Assembly (NCBI RefSeq): GCF_027460265.1
Contig: NZ_JAPZBC010000001.1
Location: forward strand, 186,001 to 250,000
Reading direction: 5' to 3'
Length of the DNA stretch: 64,000 nt
From: Streptomyces sp. WMMC940
GTDB taxonomy: Bacteria; Actinomycetota; Actinomycetes; Streptomycetales; Streptomycetaceae
A program made the position numbers and the translations under genes. Positions 28,603 to 37,273 of this stretch are shown piece by piece. Below the pieces are notes generated by a model. The model was not told the origin of the DNA and did not search any database. It was given only the letters and a program-made list of their open reading frames with translations. The first letter of the stretch is position 1, and each line of letters opens with the position of its first letter.

Positions 28603-29059
28603 TCACCGGTCAGCGCGTTGCCGACCCCGGCTCTGCGTCCTGGCCGTCAACGCCAGTGACAGCGCGGCGAGGAGGACCAGCGTGCCCCCCACCGTGAGGT
28701 CGTTGACCCGGGCGGCGTCCGCCGCCTCCGTGTCGCCGTAGCCGAACAGGAAGGGAGCCACGATCAGCCACGCTCCGCCGACGAGCACGAGGAGGTCCGA
28801 CACCCTTCCCCTCGGAATGGACCAAGCGGGCCACTGCCACGAGGAACACCACGACGCCGACGAGGATCTCCGTGAGATGGGCGTCTCCGGAGGGCTCGGT
28901 GAACGGGTAGCCGATGACCCAGGCGCCGACGAACAGCCAGAGAGACACGAGAAGCATGATGATGCTGATCAGACCGTTCCGAACCCCCCGGGCGTCCGGA
29001 GGGGCGGGACGGACCTGAGAGGGGGGCGAAGGTGACACGGAACCGCTGCTCCTGCGCAT
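28603..29059 (-). pseudogene. SPW-repeat membrane protein, frameshifted
   Basis: The first half (start ATG 29059, ribosome binding site GGAGGG) encodes GLISIIMLLVSLWLFVGAWVI and two membrane helices. Near 28803-28815 the frame shifts, and the second SPW unit continues as LLVLVGGAWLIVAPFLFGYG to a stop at 28603. The two halves match the two repeats of ordinary SPW proteins. The second half has its own GTG at 28803 with GAGGGGAAGG before it, so it might be reinitiated as a separate product. Otherwise this is a broken gene or a sequencing error. Confidence 0.65.
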
Positions 29060-29453
29060 GGCGACCCTCCTTTCCGAAGACGCCCCGGCCCAGGCCGGCG
29101 CTCTGCGCGTGCCGCACGCCGCGCCGTCCGGCGAACGGGGACCGGTCACAACGGGGATGTGGACCCGGCCTGCGTCGGGCAGGTCACTTGTGCCACAACG
29201 GGCGAGCCTGACTCGCCTCCGCTTCTCCTTCGCGGCTACCCCGCTGCGCCCGCACAACACACCGGCGCCCGTTGCCGCGCGCGACCCGCCGGAGCGGTGT
29301 CCGCATTCGCCGTTCGGCTACACGCGGCCCTTCCTTCGAGCGGACCTCGGGACAGGGTGTCGGTGTCCTGCGCGGGGAGCATGGGCTGAAGGCAGGGATG
29401 CGACGCGCACCTGGTCCGCGCCGGTCCCTTTCCGGGTCGACCGCTCGCAGGTG
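29060..29453. other. Gene-poor interval (394 bp)
   Basis: No supported gene was seen on either strand. Confidence 0.35.
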
Positions 29454-30005
29454 TCATTCAGGCGACGGGGAGGTCAACCCCGGTACGCCGGTGACGTCGT
29501 CGTCCACGTAGGTGGGGATCTGGGAGTGCACCTGCAAGGCAATCTCGCCGGCGCGTTCGAAGCGCAGGGTGATCCACACGTAGTCACCTCCGCGGATCTG
29601 CCGGCGCAGACCTCGGAGCATCAGGTGGACGCGCCCATCCTCCAACTCGACGAGCTTGCCGGGGGGCAAGGTGACCGGCCCTCGCGCTGCGCCGTCGGCG
29701 TTCACGATGTCGACGGAGCCGGCGACCGTGGTCTCGGCGCCGAGCAGTCTGTCGGAGGTCTGTCCCTGGTTGAACAGCCACGTGTAGAAGGGGACGTCGT
29801 CCCCTTTCTCCCACGGGCCGTCGGGAGGTTGGGCGATGTGGGCATAACGGATCAGGACCTGTCCGACACGGGCGTTGGCACCCGGCGGGTTGTACTCATT
29901 GTCGTTGCCGCATCCCGCCACGCCCACCAGTGCCGTGAGACAGCCCAGAACGATGAGCGTGACGGCCCTGCGCCACGGACGGGCCGCACTCGGTTTCGTC
30001 TTCAT
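29454..30005 (-). CDS. PCuAC-like (copper chaperone) lipoprotein
   Basis: 183-aa lipoprotein with signal peptide and lipobox ending at C32 (VGVAGC). The mature part matches the PCu(A)C fold, notably DRLLGAETTVAGSVDIV and ELEDGRVHLMLRGLRRQIRGG, then WITLRFERAG. The late HxM pair (H-L-M) of the copper site is present. The early His/Met ligands expected after the VAGSVDI strand are not obvious, so copper binding may be altered. It appears to stand alone, without the SCO1 or CopC/CopD neighbours it often has. Confidence 0.75.
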   Translation of the reverse strand: MKTKPSAARPWRRAVTLIVLGCLTALVGVAGCGNDNEYNPPGANARVGQVLIRYAHIAQPPDGPWEKGDDVPFYTWLFNQGQTSDRLLGAETTVAGSVDIVNADGAARGPVTLPPGKLVELEDGRVHLMLRGLRRQIRGGDYVWITLRFERAGEIALQVHSQIPTYVDDDVTGVPGLTSPSPE

Positions 30006-30224
30006 CCATTCGCTCCCTGAGATTCCGGTACCAGCGGTCCGCCCCTCTCAGACATCCCCCACTCGGGAGTTCCGTTTCGGTTCTTCCGCCACTCGGCGGA
30101 ACTTCCGGGGGGGGGAGGGGCCGGGCGAGCCGCGGCGGATGCTCTCGCCATCACCGCGGCCGGCACGGGACACGTCCTTGTCGCATCGGGTGCGGCAGGG
30201 CCGCGGTGGTGGCCTGCGATGCGT

Positions 30225-31196
30225 TCATCGCTCGTCGCGGCGCTGTGTGCGGGAGCCGCCGGACGGTGTGGGGCGCAGCACGCTGAGCACGACGGAGGTG
30301 ATCAGCACGGCGGCGATCACTGCGAGGCTGACGAGCGCGTGCACCTCGGGAACGTCGAGACCGATGGTCTCGTGGGCGGCCTGAAGGGCCAGTTTGACAG
30401 CGATGAAGGCCAGGATCAGCGCCAGGCCCCTGCTGAGGTAATGGAAGCGGTTCAGCAGGTCGGCCAGCAGGAAGTACAGGGCTCGCAGCCCGAGGATGGC
30501 GAAGGCGTTGCTGGTGTAGACGATGAACACATCGCTGCTGACCCCCAGCACGGCGGGCACGCTGTCGATGGCGAACACCAGATCGGCGCCTTCCACCGCC
30601 GCGACGACGGCGAGCAGCGGGGTGGCGACGAGTCTGCCGTTCTCCCGGAGGAAGAACCGTTTCCCGGCGTAGTCGTCCCGGACCGGGACGAACTTGCGCA
30701 GGAGGCGTACGGCGACGCTCCTGCCTGGGTCGACGCTGTCCTCCCCCGTGGTGAGGATCTTGTACGAGCTGTAGAGCAGGAAGGCGGCGAAGACGAACAT
30801 CATGGCGGCGAAGCGGTCGACGACCGCCACTCCGGCGGAGAGGAAGAGGCCGCGGAACACCAGGGCCCCCAGAACGCCGAGGAACAGCACGCGGTGCTGG
30901 TACTCCCGGGGCACCTGGAAGTAGCCGAAGATCAGGGCGAAGACGAAGAGGTTGTCGACCGACAGGCTCTTCTCCAGCAACCAAGCGGTCGTGTACTCCA
31001 CACCGGCATTGGTGCCCACCACGAGGTAGACGACCACGCCGAACAGGATCGCCAGGCCCACCCAGATCGAGCTCCATAGGGCGGCCTCACGCACGCCGAC
31101 GACGTGTGCCTTCCGGTTCATCAGCAGATCGACCGCCAAGGCCACCGCAACGGTGACGGCGAACACGACCCAGAGCCACAGCGGAACATCGTGCAC
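30225..31196 (-). CDS. TerC-family integral membrane protein
   Basis: 323-aa polytopic protein with eight or nine helices. It carries the TerC signatures EKSLSVDNLFVFALIFGYF and VEGADLVFAIDSVPA, whose acidic residues lie in the membrane and are implicated in Mn2+/metal export or metallation of exported enzymes. A cytoplasmic loop (GEDSVDPGRSVAVRLLRKFVP) separates the two halves. ATG at 31196. I looked for a manganese riboswitch upstream and saw none. Confidence 0.92.
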   Translation of the reverse strand: MHDVPLWLWVVFAVTVAVALAVDLLMNRKAHVVGVREAALWSSIWVGLAILFGVVVYLVVGTNAGVEYTTAWLLEKSLSVDNLFVFALIFGYFQVPREYQHRVLFLGVLGALVFRGLFLSAGVAVVDRFAAMMFVFAAFLLYSSYKILTTGEDSVDPGRSVAVRLLRKFVPVRDDYAGKRFFLRENGRLVATPLLAVVAAVEGADLVFAIDSVPAVLGVSSDVFIVYTSNAFAILGLRALYFLLADLLNRFHYLSRGLALILAFIAVKLALQAAHETIGLDVPEVHALVSLAVIAAVLITSVVLSVLRPTPSGGSRTQRRDER

Positions 31197-31252
31197 GAGC
31201 TCAACCTCTCAGACGCGAGCGACCAGGCCCTCCTCCGACCGGAAGCGCCTCG

Positions 31253-31345
31253 TCACGGGGCGGAGATCTCGAGCACGCCCTCGTCGTAGTCGACGGTGAT
31301 CGAACCGAAGCCGCTGAGCACATCCGAACCGAAGCAGCCCCTCGA
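31253..31345 (-). pseudogene. C-terminal remnant of a retropepsin-like aspartic protease
   Basis: The reverse strand ends GCFGSDVLSGFGSITVDYDE followed by GVLEISAP and a stop. This matches the C-terminal flap-to-strand stretch of bacterial retropepsin-like proteases (GlLGsDfLs.fgsVtiDY). The catalytic DTGA region was not found upstream, so only a scrap remains, just upstream of terC. Confidence 0.5.
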
Positions 31346-31520
31346 TGCCGTGACCTCCTCTCGGCGGCCCCCGGCCCCCGGGGCGAGACGATGGCGTACG
31401 GGGGCGGTACGCATCCGCCGGGGCTGGGCAGATGGTGCGCGCCACTTGCGGCCGCCACCACGTGCACGCGTCTGACACGTCCGCCGCCCCATGCCGATGG
31501 GCGATGGAGCGAGTCCCGTG

Positions 31521-31700
31521 TCAGTACCCGTCGCGGGCCGTCCCCTGCCCCTCGGCCCGCCCCTGCGGTGGGATAGGCAACCCGAGCGGATCCCGTACGA
31601 CCGGATGCAAGTACCACTGGCCCATCGGATGGCAGGGGGTGAGGATGGCGTCCCGCTCTGCTGTTTCCCGCAGCACTTCCGCCCTACTGCCCTGCGTCAT
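31521..31700 (-). CDS. Small hypothetical protein (59 aa)
   Basis: Short frame starting MTQGSRAEVLRETAERDAIL at 31700, with AAGGGAG upstream of the ATG. It continues with CHPMGQWYLHPVVRDPLG. No family recognised. The ribosome binding site and natural-looking composition make it plausible, but it could be a chance frame. No other gene was seen in 31346-32001. Confidence 0.35.
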   Translation of the reverse strand: MTQGSRAEVLRETAERDAILTPCHPMGQWYLHPVVRDPLGLPIPPQGRAEGQGTARDGY

Positions 31701-32001
31701 CGTGGCTCCCTTGCTTCCGCCGACCGACTCTGGACGAACCGCCGAGCACTCACCGTCGCAGGTCGGTTCGGGAAGGTGACGCCGACACGCTGCGGATGCC
31801 ACCGGCTCGGAACCGAGCCCGCACAGCGCCGACCGTGACCGTGGCGAGGACGGGAGAGGTGGATCACGCCCCGTGCCTCTCGGCCCCGGCGATCACACGC
31901 TGTGGCACACGTGCCGGACCCGTGCTGAGCTTGTTCGGAGACCGGTCGGGTACCGGCGGACGAGTGAGCCCCCTGTCACGGGAACGGGAGAGGAGTCGGC
32001 G

Positions 32002-32883
32002 GTGCGCGATCCTGACGTGGCGGGTGCGGTGGTCGTCGGGGTGGCCGACACCGAGGGTCAGGCGGTGCTGGCCCATCGGGCCGCGGAGGAAGCGAACCAT
32101 CGTGGAGCGCGCCTTTTCGTCATGCATGCGGCCGAGTGGCCGTCGTCTGCCGGATCTGCGGCACCCGACGACGAGCCCTATCTCCAGCGCATCGAACGTG
32201 TGACGGCACCCATCATCGAGTCGGTGCGCCGGGAACACCCCCAGCTGGATGTGGTGCCGGACCGAGTGATCGGTTCTCCCGCCTCGGCGCTCCTCGACCG
32301 GTCGGCAGATGCCTCGCTGATCGTCCTCGGTCACCGCGGCAGCGGCGGCTTTCCCCGCTTGCCACTCGGCTCGGTGAGCCTTCAGGTGGCCACGCACTCC
32401 CAGTGCCCGGTCCTCGTGCTGCGCCCCGGCGCTGTCGCCGATCGCGCGGACAGGCGTGTGGTCGTGGGCCTGGACGTCGAGGACGTGCAGCCGAGCGTGA
32501 TGGAGTTCGCGCTGGAGTCGGCACTGCGCCGCGATGCCGTGCTCGAGGTCGTTCATGCGTCCCCGCTTCCAGGAATGCCGACCCCCGGCCCGAGCGGGCC
32601 ACTGCTGGCGCGGTACGAAACAGTACCCAGCGAGGCCCAGGACACCCTCGAGGAGATACTCGCTTCGTACAGGTCGCTGCAGCCACGTCCGGAGATCAGG
32701 GCGCGCGCCGAGCGGGGCCGACCTGCGAGCCTCCTGGTCGAAGCCTCCCACCATGCACTTCTCGTGGTCGTCGGGGCACGTGGTCGAGCAGGCATGAAGC
32801 GGCTGCTGCTGGGGTCGGTGAGCGGAGAGGTCCTGCACTCCGCGGACTGCCCGGTCGCGGTGGTACCCACCGCGCACGACTGA
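32002..32883 (+). CDS. Universal stress protein, two UspA domains
   Basis: 293-aa protein with tandem UspA folds. The first runs about 8-150 (VVVGVADTEGQAVLAHRAAEE... ending VLGHRGSGGFPRLPLGSVS). The second runs about 155-290 (VVVGLDVEDV... ending VVGARGRAGMKRLLLGSVS). Each has the G-2x-G-9x-G(S/T) ATP-binding motif. GTG at 32002 has GAGGAG 6 nt upstream; the longer frame from 31873 is not supported. Usps of this type respond to dormancy and energy stress in actinobacteria, in keeping with the neighbouring DUF3040/DUF2180 genes. Confidence 0.93.
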   Translation: MRDPDVAGAVVVGVADTEGQAVLAHRAAEEANHRGARLFVMHAAEWPSSAGSAAPDDEPYLQRIERVTAPIIESVRREHPQLDVVPDRVIGSPASALLDRSADASLIVLGHRGSGGFPRLPLGSVSLQVATHSQCPVLVLRPGAVADRADRRVVVGLDVEDVQPSVMEFALESALRRDAVLEVVHASPLPGMPTPGPSGPLLARYETVPSEAQDTLEEILASYRSLQPRPEIRARAERGRPASLLVEASHHALLVVVGARGRAGMKRLLLGSVSGEVLHSADCPVAVVPTAHD

Positions 32884-32957
32884 GGTCGCGCCGACGAGCA
32901 CGAGCCACGCCGCGCCCCCGCTCGCCGTACCCACGCAGGCCGACTGCTTCGAGCGGG

Positions 32958-33003
<46 letters not shown>

Positions 33004-33014
33004 AAGAGTAGCCC

Positions 33015-33290
33015 TCACCAGGCCGCGGCGCTCGTCGACGTCTCCACCCTGTCGGCCGGAGGAGGCGACGGGGAGCGGGCGGCTGCGAACGCCATCAAGC
33101 CGACGGTGAGCAGGCTGATGAGTACCAGGGCGAGCACGGACCAGTCCAGGTGCTTGCGCGGCCCGTGGTCGTCCGGGGGATCGCCGCAGAACTGCTGGTT
33201 GAGCAGATCGATGCGCGCGTCCAGGTCGGGATCCTCTCGCGCGAGGCATCGCTCGATCTCGGTCAGCATGTCGTGCTCGTGCGATTCCAT
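33015..33290 (-). CDS. DUF3040 family small membrane protein
   Basis: 91-aa protein beginning MESHEHDMLTEIERCLARED, the DUF3040 signature (E.hE...L.eIE..L..eDP.f). One membrane helix follows (WSVLALVLISLLTVGLMAFA) and then a Ser/Pro-rich tail. ATGs at 33308, 33296 and 33290 are possible; 33290 is chosen for GAGG 8-9 nt upstream and family start. Function unknown. It shares the upstream region with the divergent DUF2180 gene. Confidence 0.8.
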   Translation of the reverse strand: MESHEHDMLTEIERCLAREDPDLDARIDLLNQQFCGDPPDDHGPRKHLDWSVLALVLISLLTVGLMAFAAARSPSPPPADRVETSTSAAAW

Positions 33291-33343
33291 GAGCATCGCC
33301 TCACGCATTGCCGAGGCCCGGCGGCGCCGGACTCGCAGGCCAG

Positions 33344-33368
33344 GTTTCTCCCGCCGGGCTGCGGGTAC
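33344..33368 (+). promoter_or_regulatory. SigB-type promoter for the DUF2180 gene
   Basis: GTTT (33344-33347), 15 nt, then GGGTAC (33363-33368) is a very good match to the Streptomyces SigB-like consensus GNNT-N14-16-GGGTAY. It would give a 5' leader of about 90 nt for the gene at 33467. The hexamer is part of GCGGGTACCCCGC. On the other strand, GCAT-N15-GGGTAC (33365-33389) also fits and points at the DUF3040 gene. Confidence 0.55.
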
Positions 33369-33466
33369 CCCGCAGGGCGTGACTCATGCTGGAAACGCTC
33401 TCCCGCCCGCTTGAACGGCTGGACCGGGTCGGCAGCGAGCGGGAGGCAGTGATCATCGGAGGCGTG

Positions 33467-33679
33467 ATGAACTGCTTCGAATGCAGCAGAGATTCCGGCA
33501 CGGTGGCGCCCGCGGAGGCAGTGTGCCGAAGTTGTGGAGCGGGGTTGTGTGCCGCACATGTCAGGGTCGAGACGCGCGAGGTGCAGCACCGGCGGGCCGG
33601 GCTCGGCAAGCGGACGCAGGAGCAGCCGGCGCGTCGCCTCCTCTGCCCCTCATGCGAAACGGCCGAGCACGGCGAGTAG
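33467..33679 (+). CDS. DUF2180 small zinc-ribbon-like protein
   Basis: 70-aa protein MNCFECSRDSGTVAPAEAVC with cysteine pairs CFEC, CRSC and CPSC plus histidines (AAHV, QHRR). This is the arrangement of the DUF2180 family, probably a metal-binding ribbon. The ATG at 33467 has GGAGG 4 nt upstream. The SigB-like promoter above suggests stress control. Confidence 0.85.
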   Translation: MNCFECSRDSGTVAPAEAVCRSCGAGLCAAHVRVETREVQHRRAGLGKRTQEQPARRLLCPSCETAEHGE

Positions 33680-34045
33680 ACCGAGCGGTACGCGTTCCCA
33701 GCTCAGGAGCCTCATGCCGAGCGTGCTCACCGTTCTCGTCCGCCGCGGAGCAGACTTCGCGGCGGCCGAGGACCCGTGCAGGACGCTCCGGTCGAGGCGC
33801 TCCGGCTCTGCCTGATTCGTCGGAGCAGAAGCACCCAAGGGCCGGCTGTCCTGGAACGGCTCGCGTGCCGCGAACTCACCGGCGACCGTTCTTCGCTGCC
33901 TGTCCCCTCCTCGGCGCAGTCCGGCTCGGACAATCTTGGACATCTGCCTGCTCTGTCGATCGCCGAACGAAATCTGTGATCCCACGGATCAGACAGAACT
34001 TTCCAATCAGGCAGATGCGCTCCCGCACGGAGCTAGCTTTGGCCG
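33680..34045. other. Intergenic interval (366 bp) before the P450 gene
   Basis: No supported gene. TAGCTT at about 34031-34036 could be a -10 box for the P450. It lies only about 9 nt before the P450 ATG, which lacks a ribosome binding site, so the transcript may be leaderless. Confidence 0.35.
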
Positions 34046-35344
34046 ATGCACACTCCCGCGCCGCCCGCGTCTCTCCTCCTGGCTCTCCGGCCCCGGACCC
34101 AGGAACGCCTCTACGACTTCTACGACGAGCTCAGGAGCGCAGCAGACCTCTTCTGGGACCGCCGCCTGGACGCCTGGGTCGCGACCGGTCACGCCGTGGT
34201 CAGCAGCGCCGCGGGAGACCCGCGACTGTCCTCGGTGCGCTATCCCGACATCGAGGCCGTCTCCGAGGAGCTGAGGCCGCTGGCCCGGGTCCTGAGCCGG
34301 CAAATGCTCTACAGTGACGCCCCCGACCATTCCCGGCTGCGTGCCCTGCTCAGCAAGGCCTTCACGCCCCGGGCCGTGGCCGTGCTCCGCGAGAAGATCT
34401 CCGGAGCTGTCGAGCAGATCATCACGCACGCGGCGCCGACCGGACGCATGGACATCGTCGCAGACCTCGCCCGCCCCCTGCCCCTGACCATCATCTGCGA
34501 CCTCCTCGGCGTTCCGGAGCAGGACCGGGACACGCTGTCCTCCTGGTCCGGTCCCATCGCCGCAGCCATCGGCAGCTCCCGGCTCGACGCCGATGACAAC
34601 CGCGCCGCCTCGCAGAGCATGACGCACACGCTCGCCTACCTCCGCGCACTCCTCACCCGCCAGGACACCCCGCCCCCACCCCACACACTGCGCGCGCTCC
34701 TGACCGCACACACCGAGAACACCGACCAGGACTTCGACGAACTCCTCGCCAACTGCGCCCTGCTCCTGATCGCCGGCCACGAGACCACCACCCACTTCAT
34801 CGGCAACGCCGCGCTCGCCCTGCTCCGCCACCCCGACGCAGCCGACCAACTGCGCAGCCGGCCCGAACTCATACCGGCCGCGGTCGAGGAACTCCTTCGC
34901 TACGACAGCCCCGTACAGCTGATGCTGCGCCGCGCACGCCACGAACTGGAACTGGCGGGCCGCACCGTCGCTGCTGGGCAGGTGGTGCTCCTGCTGTGCG
35001 GGGCCGCCAACCGGGATCCGGCCGCTTTCCCGGATCCCGATGTGCTGGACTTCCAACGGCCCGGCGGGAGGCACGTCGCCTTCGGGTACGGGCCGCACTT
35101 CTGCCTCGGTGCGGCGCTGGCCCGGCTGGAAGGCGCGATCGTGCTGGAAGCACTCCTCACGAGGCTTCCCGCCCTGCGGCTCGAAGAGGCCCCGCTCCAG
35201 TGGCAGCGCAGCCTCAACTTCCGCGGGCTCACCCGCCTGGACGTCGCCTTCACCCCGCCCTCGGTCAATCACGACAGCGGCACTCTCACCATGGCGACCC
35301 ACCGTCGCCCAGCCGGCCTCGGTCACGCCAGTAGCAGCACATGA
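34046..35344 (+). CDS. Cytochrome P450
   Basis: 432-aa soluble actinobacterial CYP. The I-helix oxygen-activation motif is AGHETTTHFIG, the K-helix ExxR is EELLRY, and the heme-binding loop is FGYGPHFCLGAALARLE with Cys353 as the iron ligand. The alcohol/acid I-helix pair HETT is canonical. The N-terminus and substrate-recognition regions do not identify a substrate. There is no ferredoxin gene beside it. The C-terminal tail after LDVAFTPP is somewhat extended. The ATG at 34046 lacks a ribosome binding site. Confidence 0.93.
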   Translation: MHTPAPPASLLLALRPRTQERLYDFYDELRSAADLFWDRRLDAWVATGHAVVSSAAGDPRLSSVRYPDIEAVSEELRPLARVLSRQMLYSDAPDHSRLRALLSKAFTPRAVAVLREKISGAVEQIITHAAPTGRMDIVADLARPLPLTIICDLLGVPEQDRDTLSSWSGPIAAAIGSSRLDADDNRAASQSMTHTLAYLRALLTRQDTPPPPHTLRALLTAHTENTDQDFDELLANCALLLIAGHETTTHFIGNAALALLRHPDAADQLRSRPELIPAAVEELLRYDSPVQLMLRRARHELELAGRTVAAGQVVLLLCGAANRDPAAFPDPDVLDFQRPGGRHVAFGYGPHFCLGAALARLEGAIVLEALLTRLPALRLEEAPLQWQRSLNFRGLTRLDVAFTPPSVNHDSGTLTMATHRRPAGLGHASSST

Positions 35345-35480
35345 CCAGGCCAAGGTATTCAGCGACCGGGGATCTTCGGGCCGAACAAGGGGTTGGCCTC
35401 ACCGATACTCCAGCTGTGGATCGCGATCCTGCTGTCCTTGCCGTCGCACCTCGAACGGATACCGCCGAAGTCCGATCGCC

Positions 35481-36326
35481 GTGGCTGACCGCGTACAAGT
35501 CCGAGAGGTCCATGACGACGAAGGGCAACGGCTGCTGCGGATCATCCGCAGGGGCACGGGTTCGGTAGTGACCTGGCGGCGGGCCCAGATCGTGCTCCTG
35601 TCCGCCCAGCGCATGCCCGTGGCGAGATCGCCGAGGTGACCTTCACCGGCGCGGAACGGGTGCGGGACGCGATCCACAACTGCAACACGGACGCTTTCGG
35701 CTCGCTCCACACGAGGTACGCGGATGGGCGGCCGAGGGCGTTCTCTCCGCCTGAGCGCCGAGAGATCAAGAAGATCACCAAGTCCAGACCGTTCGAGCAC
35801 GGCCTGCCGTTCGCCACCTGGAGTCAGGCCAAGCCGGCGGACTTCCCGGTCGCCGAGGGGGGTCGACGACATCAGCCATGAGGGCCTTCGGGTCCTGCTC
35901 CGCGAGGAGGGCGTCTCGTTTCAACGCGTGAAGACCTGGAAGACCTCCCGTGATCCGGACTACGCCGCCAAGAAGGTCCGGGTCGAGCACCTCTACGCGA
36001 TCGCCGACGGCGACGACATACCGGAGGACGGCGAGCCCGAAGTCATCGTCCGCCTGGACGAGTTCGGGCCGCTCGACCTGCAGCCCCACCCCGGACGGCA
36101 GAGGGCCGAACGCGGCGGAAGGCACAAGAACCCCGATCGCGAACGCGGGCCCCGACGGCGGGCGACCTACACCCGATCGCTCGGGGTCCGGCACCTGTTC
36201 GCCGCCTACGTCCTCGCCGAGGAGCAGCTGTACGGGCACATCACGATGACCAAGAACCGCTCCAAGTTCCTGGAGTTCTGCCGCTACCTGCGCTCACTCG
36301 TCACGAGGGCGAACGTTGCCCGATGA
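35481..36326 (+). pseudogene. IS630-family transposase pseudogene
   Basis: Three forward frames join into an IS630-type transposase. They are VADRVQVREVHDDEGQRLLR (from GTG 35481), VTFTGAERVRDAIHNCNTDA (35636-35870) and GLRVLLREEGVSFQRVKTWK...RLDEFGPLDLQPHPGRQ (35870-36320). The first DDE aspartate region (LDEFGP) is present. Sequence stops after FLEFCRYLRSLVT, so the second catalytic Asp and Glu are lost. At least two frameshifts and a 3' truncation make it inactive. Confidence 0.88.
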
Positions 36327-36517
36327 GTGCCCGTTTCCGATGCGGTCACGCATTCCCGGTTGGAGCTCCGCCCCGGAACGGCGTAATGCCCGTGTTAGCG
36401 CCTTGTTCTCCCTAACATGCGCAAAGAGGTCCTGCTGCTCATCCATGGATTCGCCTGGCGGGAGCGCATGGCCTGCACTGATCAGCTGAAACCACCGAGG
36501 TGCGGGAAGGCGGTTCC

Positions 36518-37273
36518 ATGGGCGAGCGTCGCGGCTGGGAGCAGCTGGGTGCGGCGATCGGGTTGCTCGCGGTCGTCATGTTCGTGCTCGCGTTCATCAT
36601 GTTCATGCAGACCGATCCCTCGGGTGGTACGCCGTACCCGTCGATCGAGAACGCGCAGACGGTGAACGATTTCTACTCCCAGAACGTGAATGCGGTCAGG
36701 CTGCAGATGCTGTTCACCACCCTGGGGATCGCGCTGTTCCTGTGGTTCCTGGGACCACTGTGGCGGGTTCTGAGGGAAGCGGAGGACGGGTCGGCGCGGG
36801 GGACGACGGTCGCGCTGGTGGGGGCGGGCGTCGGGTCGGCGCTGATGCTGGTGGGCCTGGCGCTGACGTACGCGGTCCTGCTCACGACGAGCCCGGCGCA
36901 GGCGGCAGCGGTGCCCGCGTTCTTCACCGTTTCGGCGGTGCTGTTCGCGCTCGGCGGCGGGGTGCTGTCGCTGTTCTTCTTCGCCGTGGGCAAGGTGATC
37001 CTGCACACCGGAGTGATGGGCCGCTGGCTGGGGTGGCTGGCACTGCTCGCCGCGGTGCTCTCGGTGCTCGCGTTCATCAGCCCCTTCTGGGTGAGCGGCA
37101 TCCTCAACCCCGCCACCGGGGCACTCGGCCTGTGGGCCTGGTGGACGGCGTTCGTGGTCTGGCTGCTGCTCGCGAGCTCGATCCTGGCACTTCAGGAGTA
37201 CCGGGAGGTCAAGGCGGCCCGCCGGGCGGAGCCGGGCCCATCGATGCCGGCGGCCGAGGAGGCAGGCAGGTGA
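36518..37273 (+). CDS. Six-helix membrane protein, coupled to the beta-propeller gene
   Basis: 251-aa protein with about six membrane helices (first LGAAIGLLAVVMFVLAFIMF, last TAFVVWLLLASSILAL) and a short basic N-terminus. An extracytoplasmic loop after helix 1 (PSGGTPYPSIENAQTVNDFY) is notable. No family recognised. ATG at 36518 follows GGGAAGGCGG. Its stop overlaps the next gene's GTG (GTGA), suggesting the two proteins work together at the membrane. Confidence 0.75.
   Translation: MGERRGWEQLGAAIGLLAVVMFVLAFIMFMQTDPSGGTPYPSIENAQTVNDFYSQNVNAVRLQMLFTTLGIALFLWFLGPLWRVLREAEDGSARGTTVALVGAGVGSALMLVGLALTYAVLLTTSPAQAAAVPAFFTVSAVLFALGGGVLSLFFFAVGKVILHTGVMGRWLGWLALLAAVLSVLAFISPFWVSGILNPATGALGLWAWWTAFVVWLLLASSILALQEYREVKAARRAEPGPSMPAAEEAGR

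Noticed and set aside
31197..31330. yybP-ykoY manganese riboswitch upstream of terC
   Set aside because: I looked for the conserved paired loops and did not find them. The region instead encodes a retropepsin scrap.
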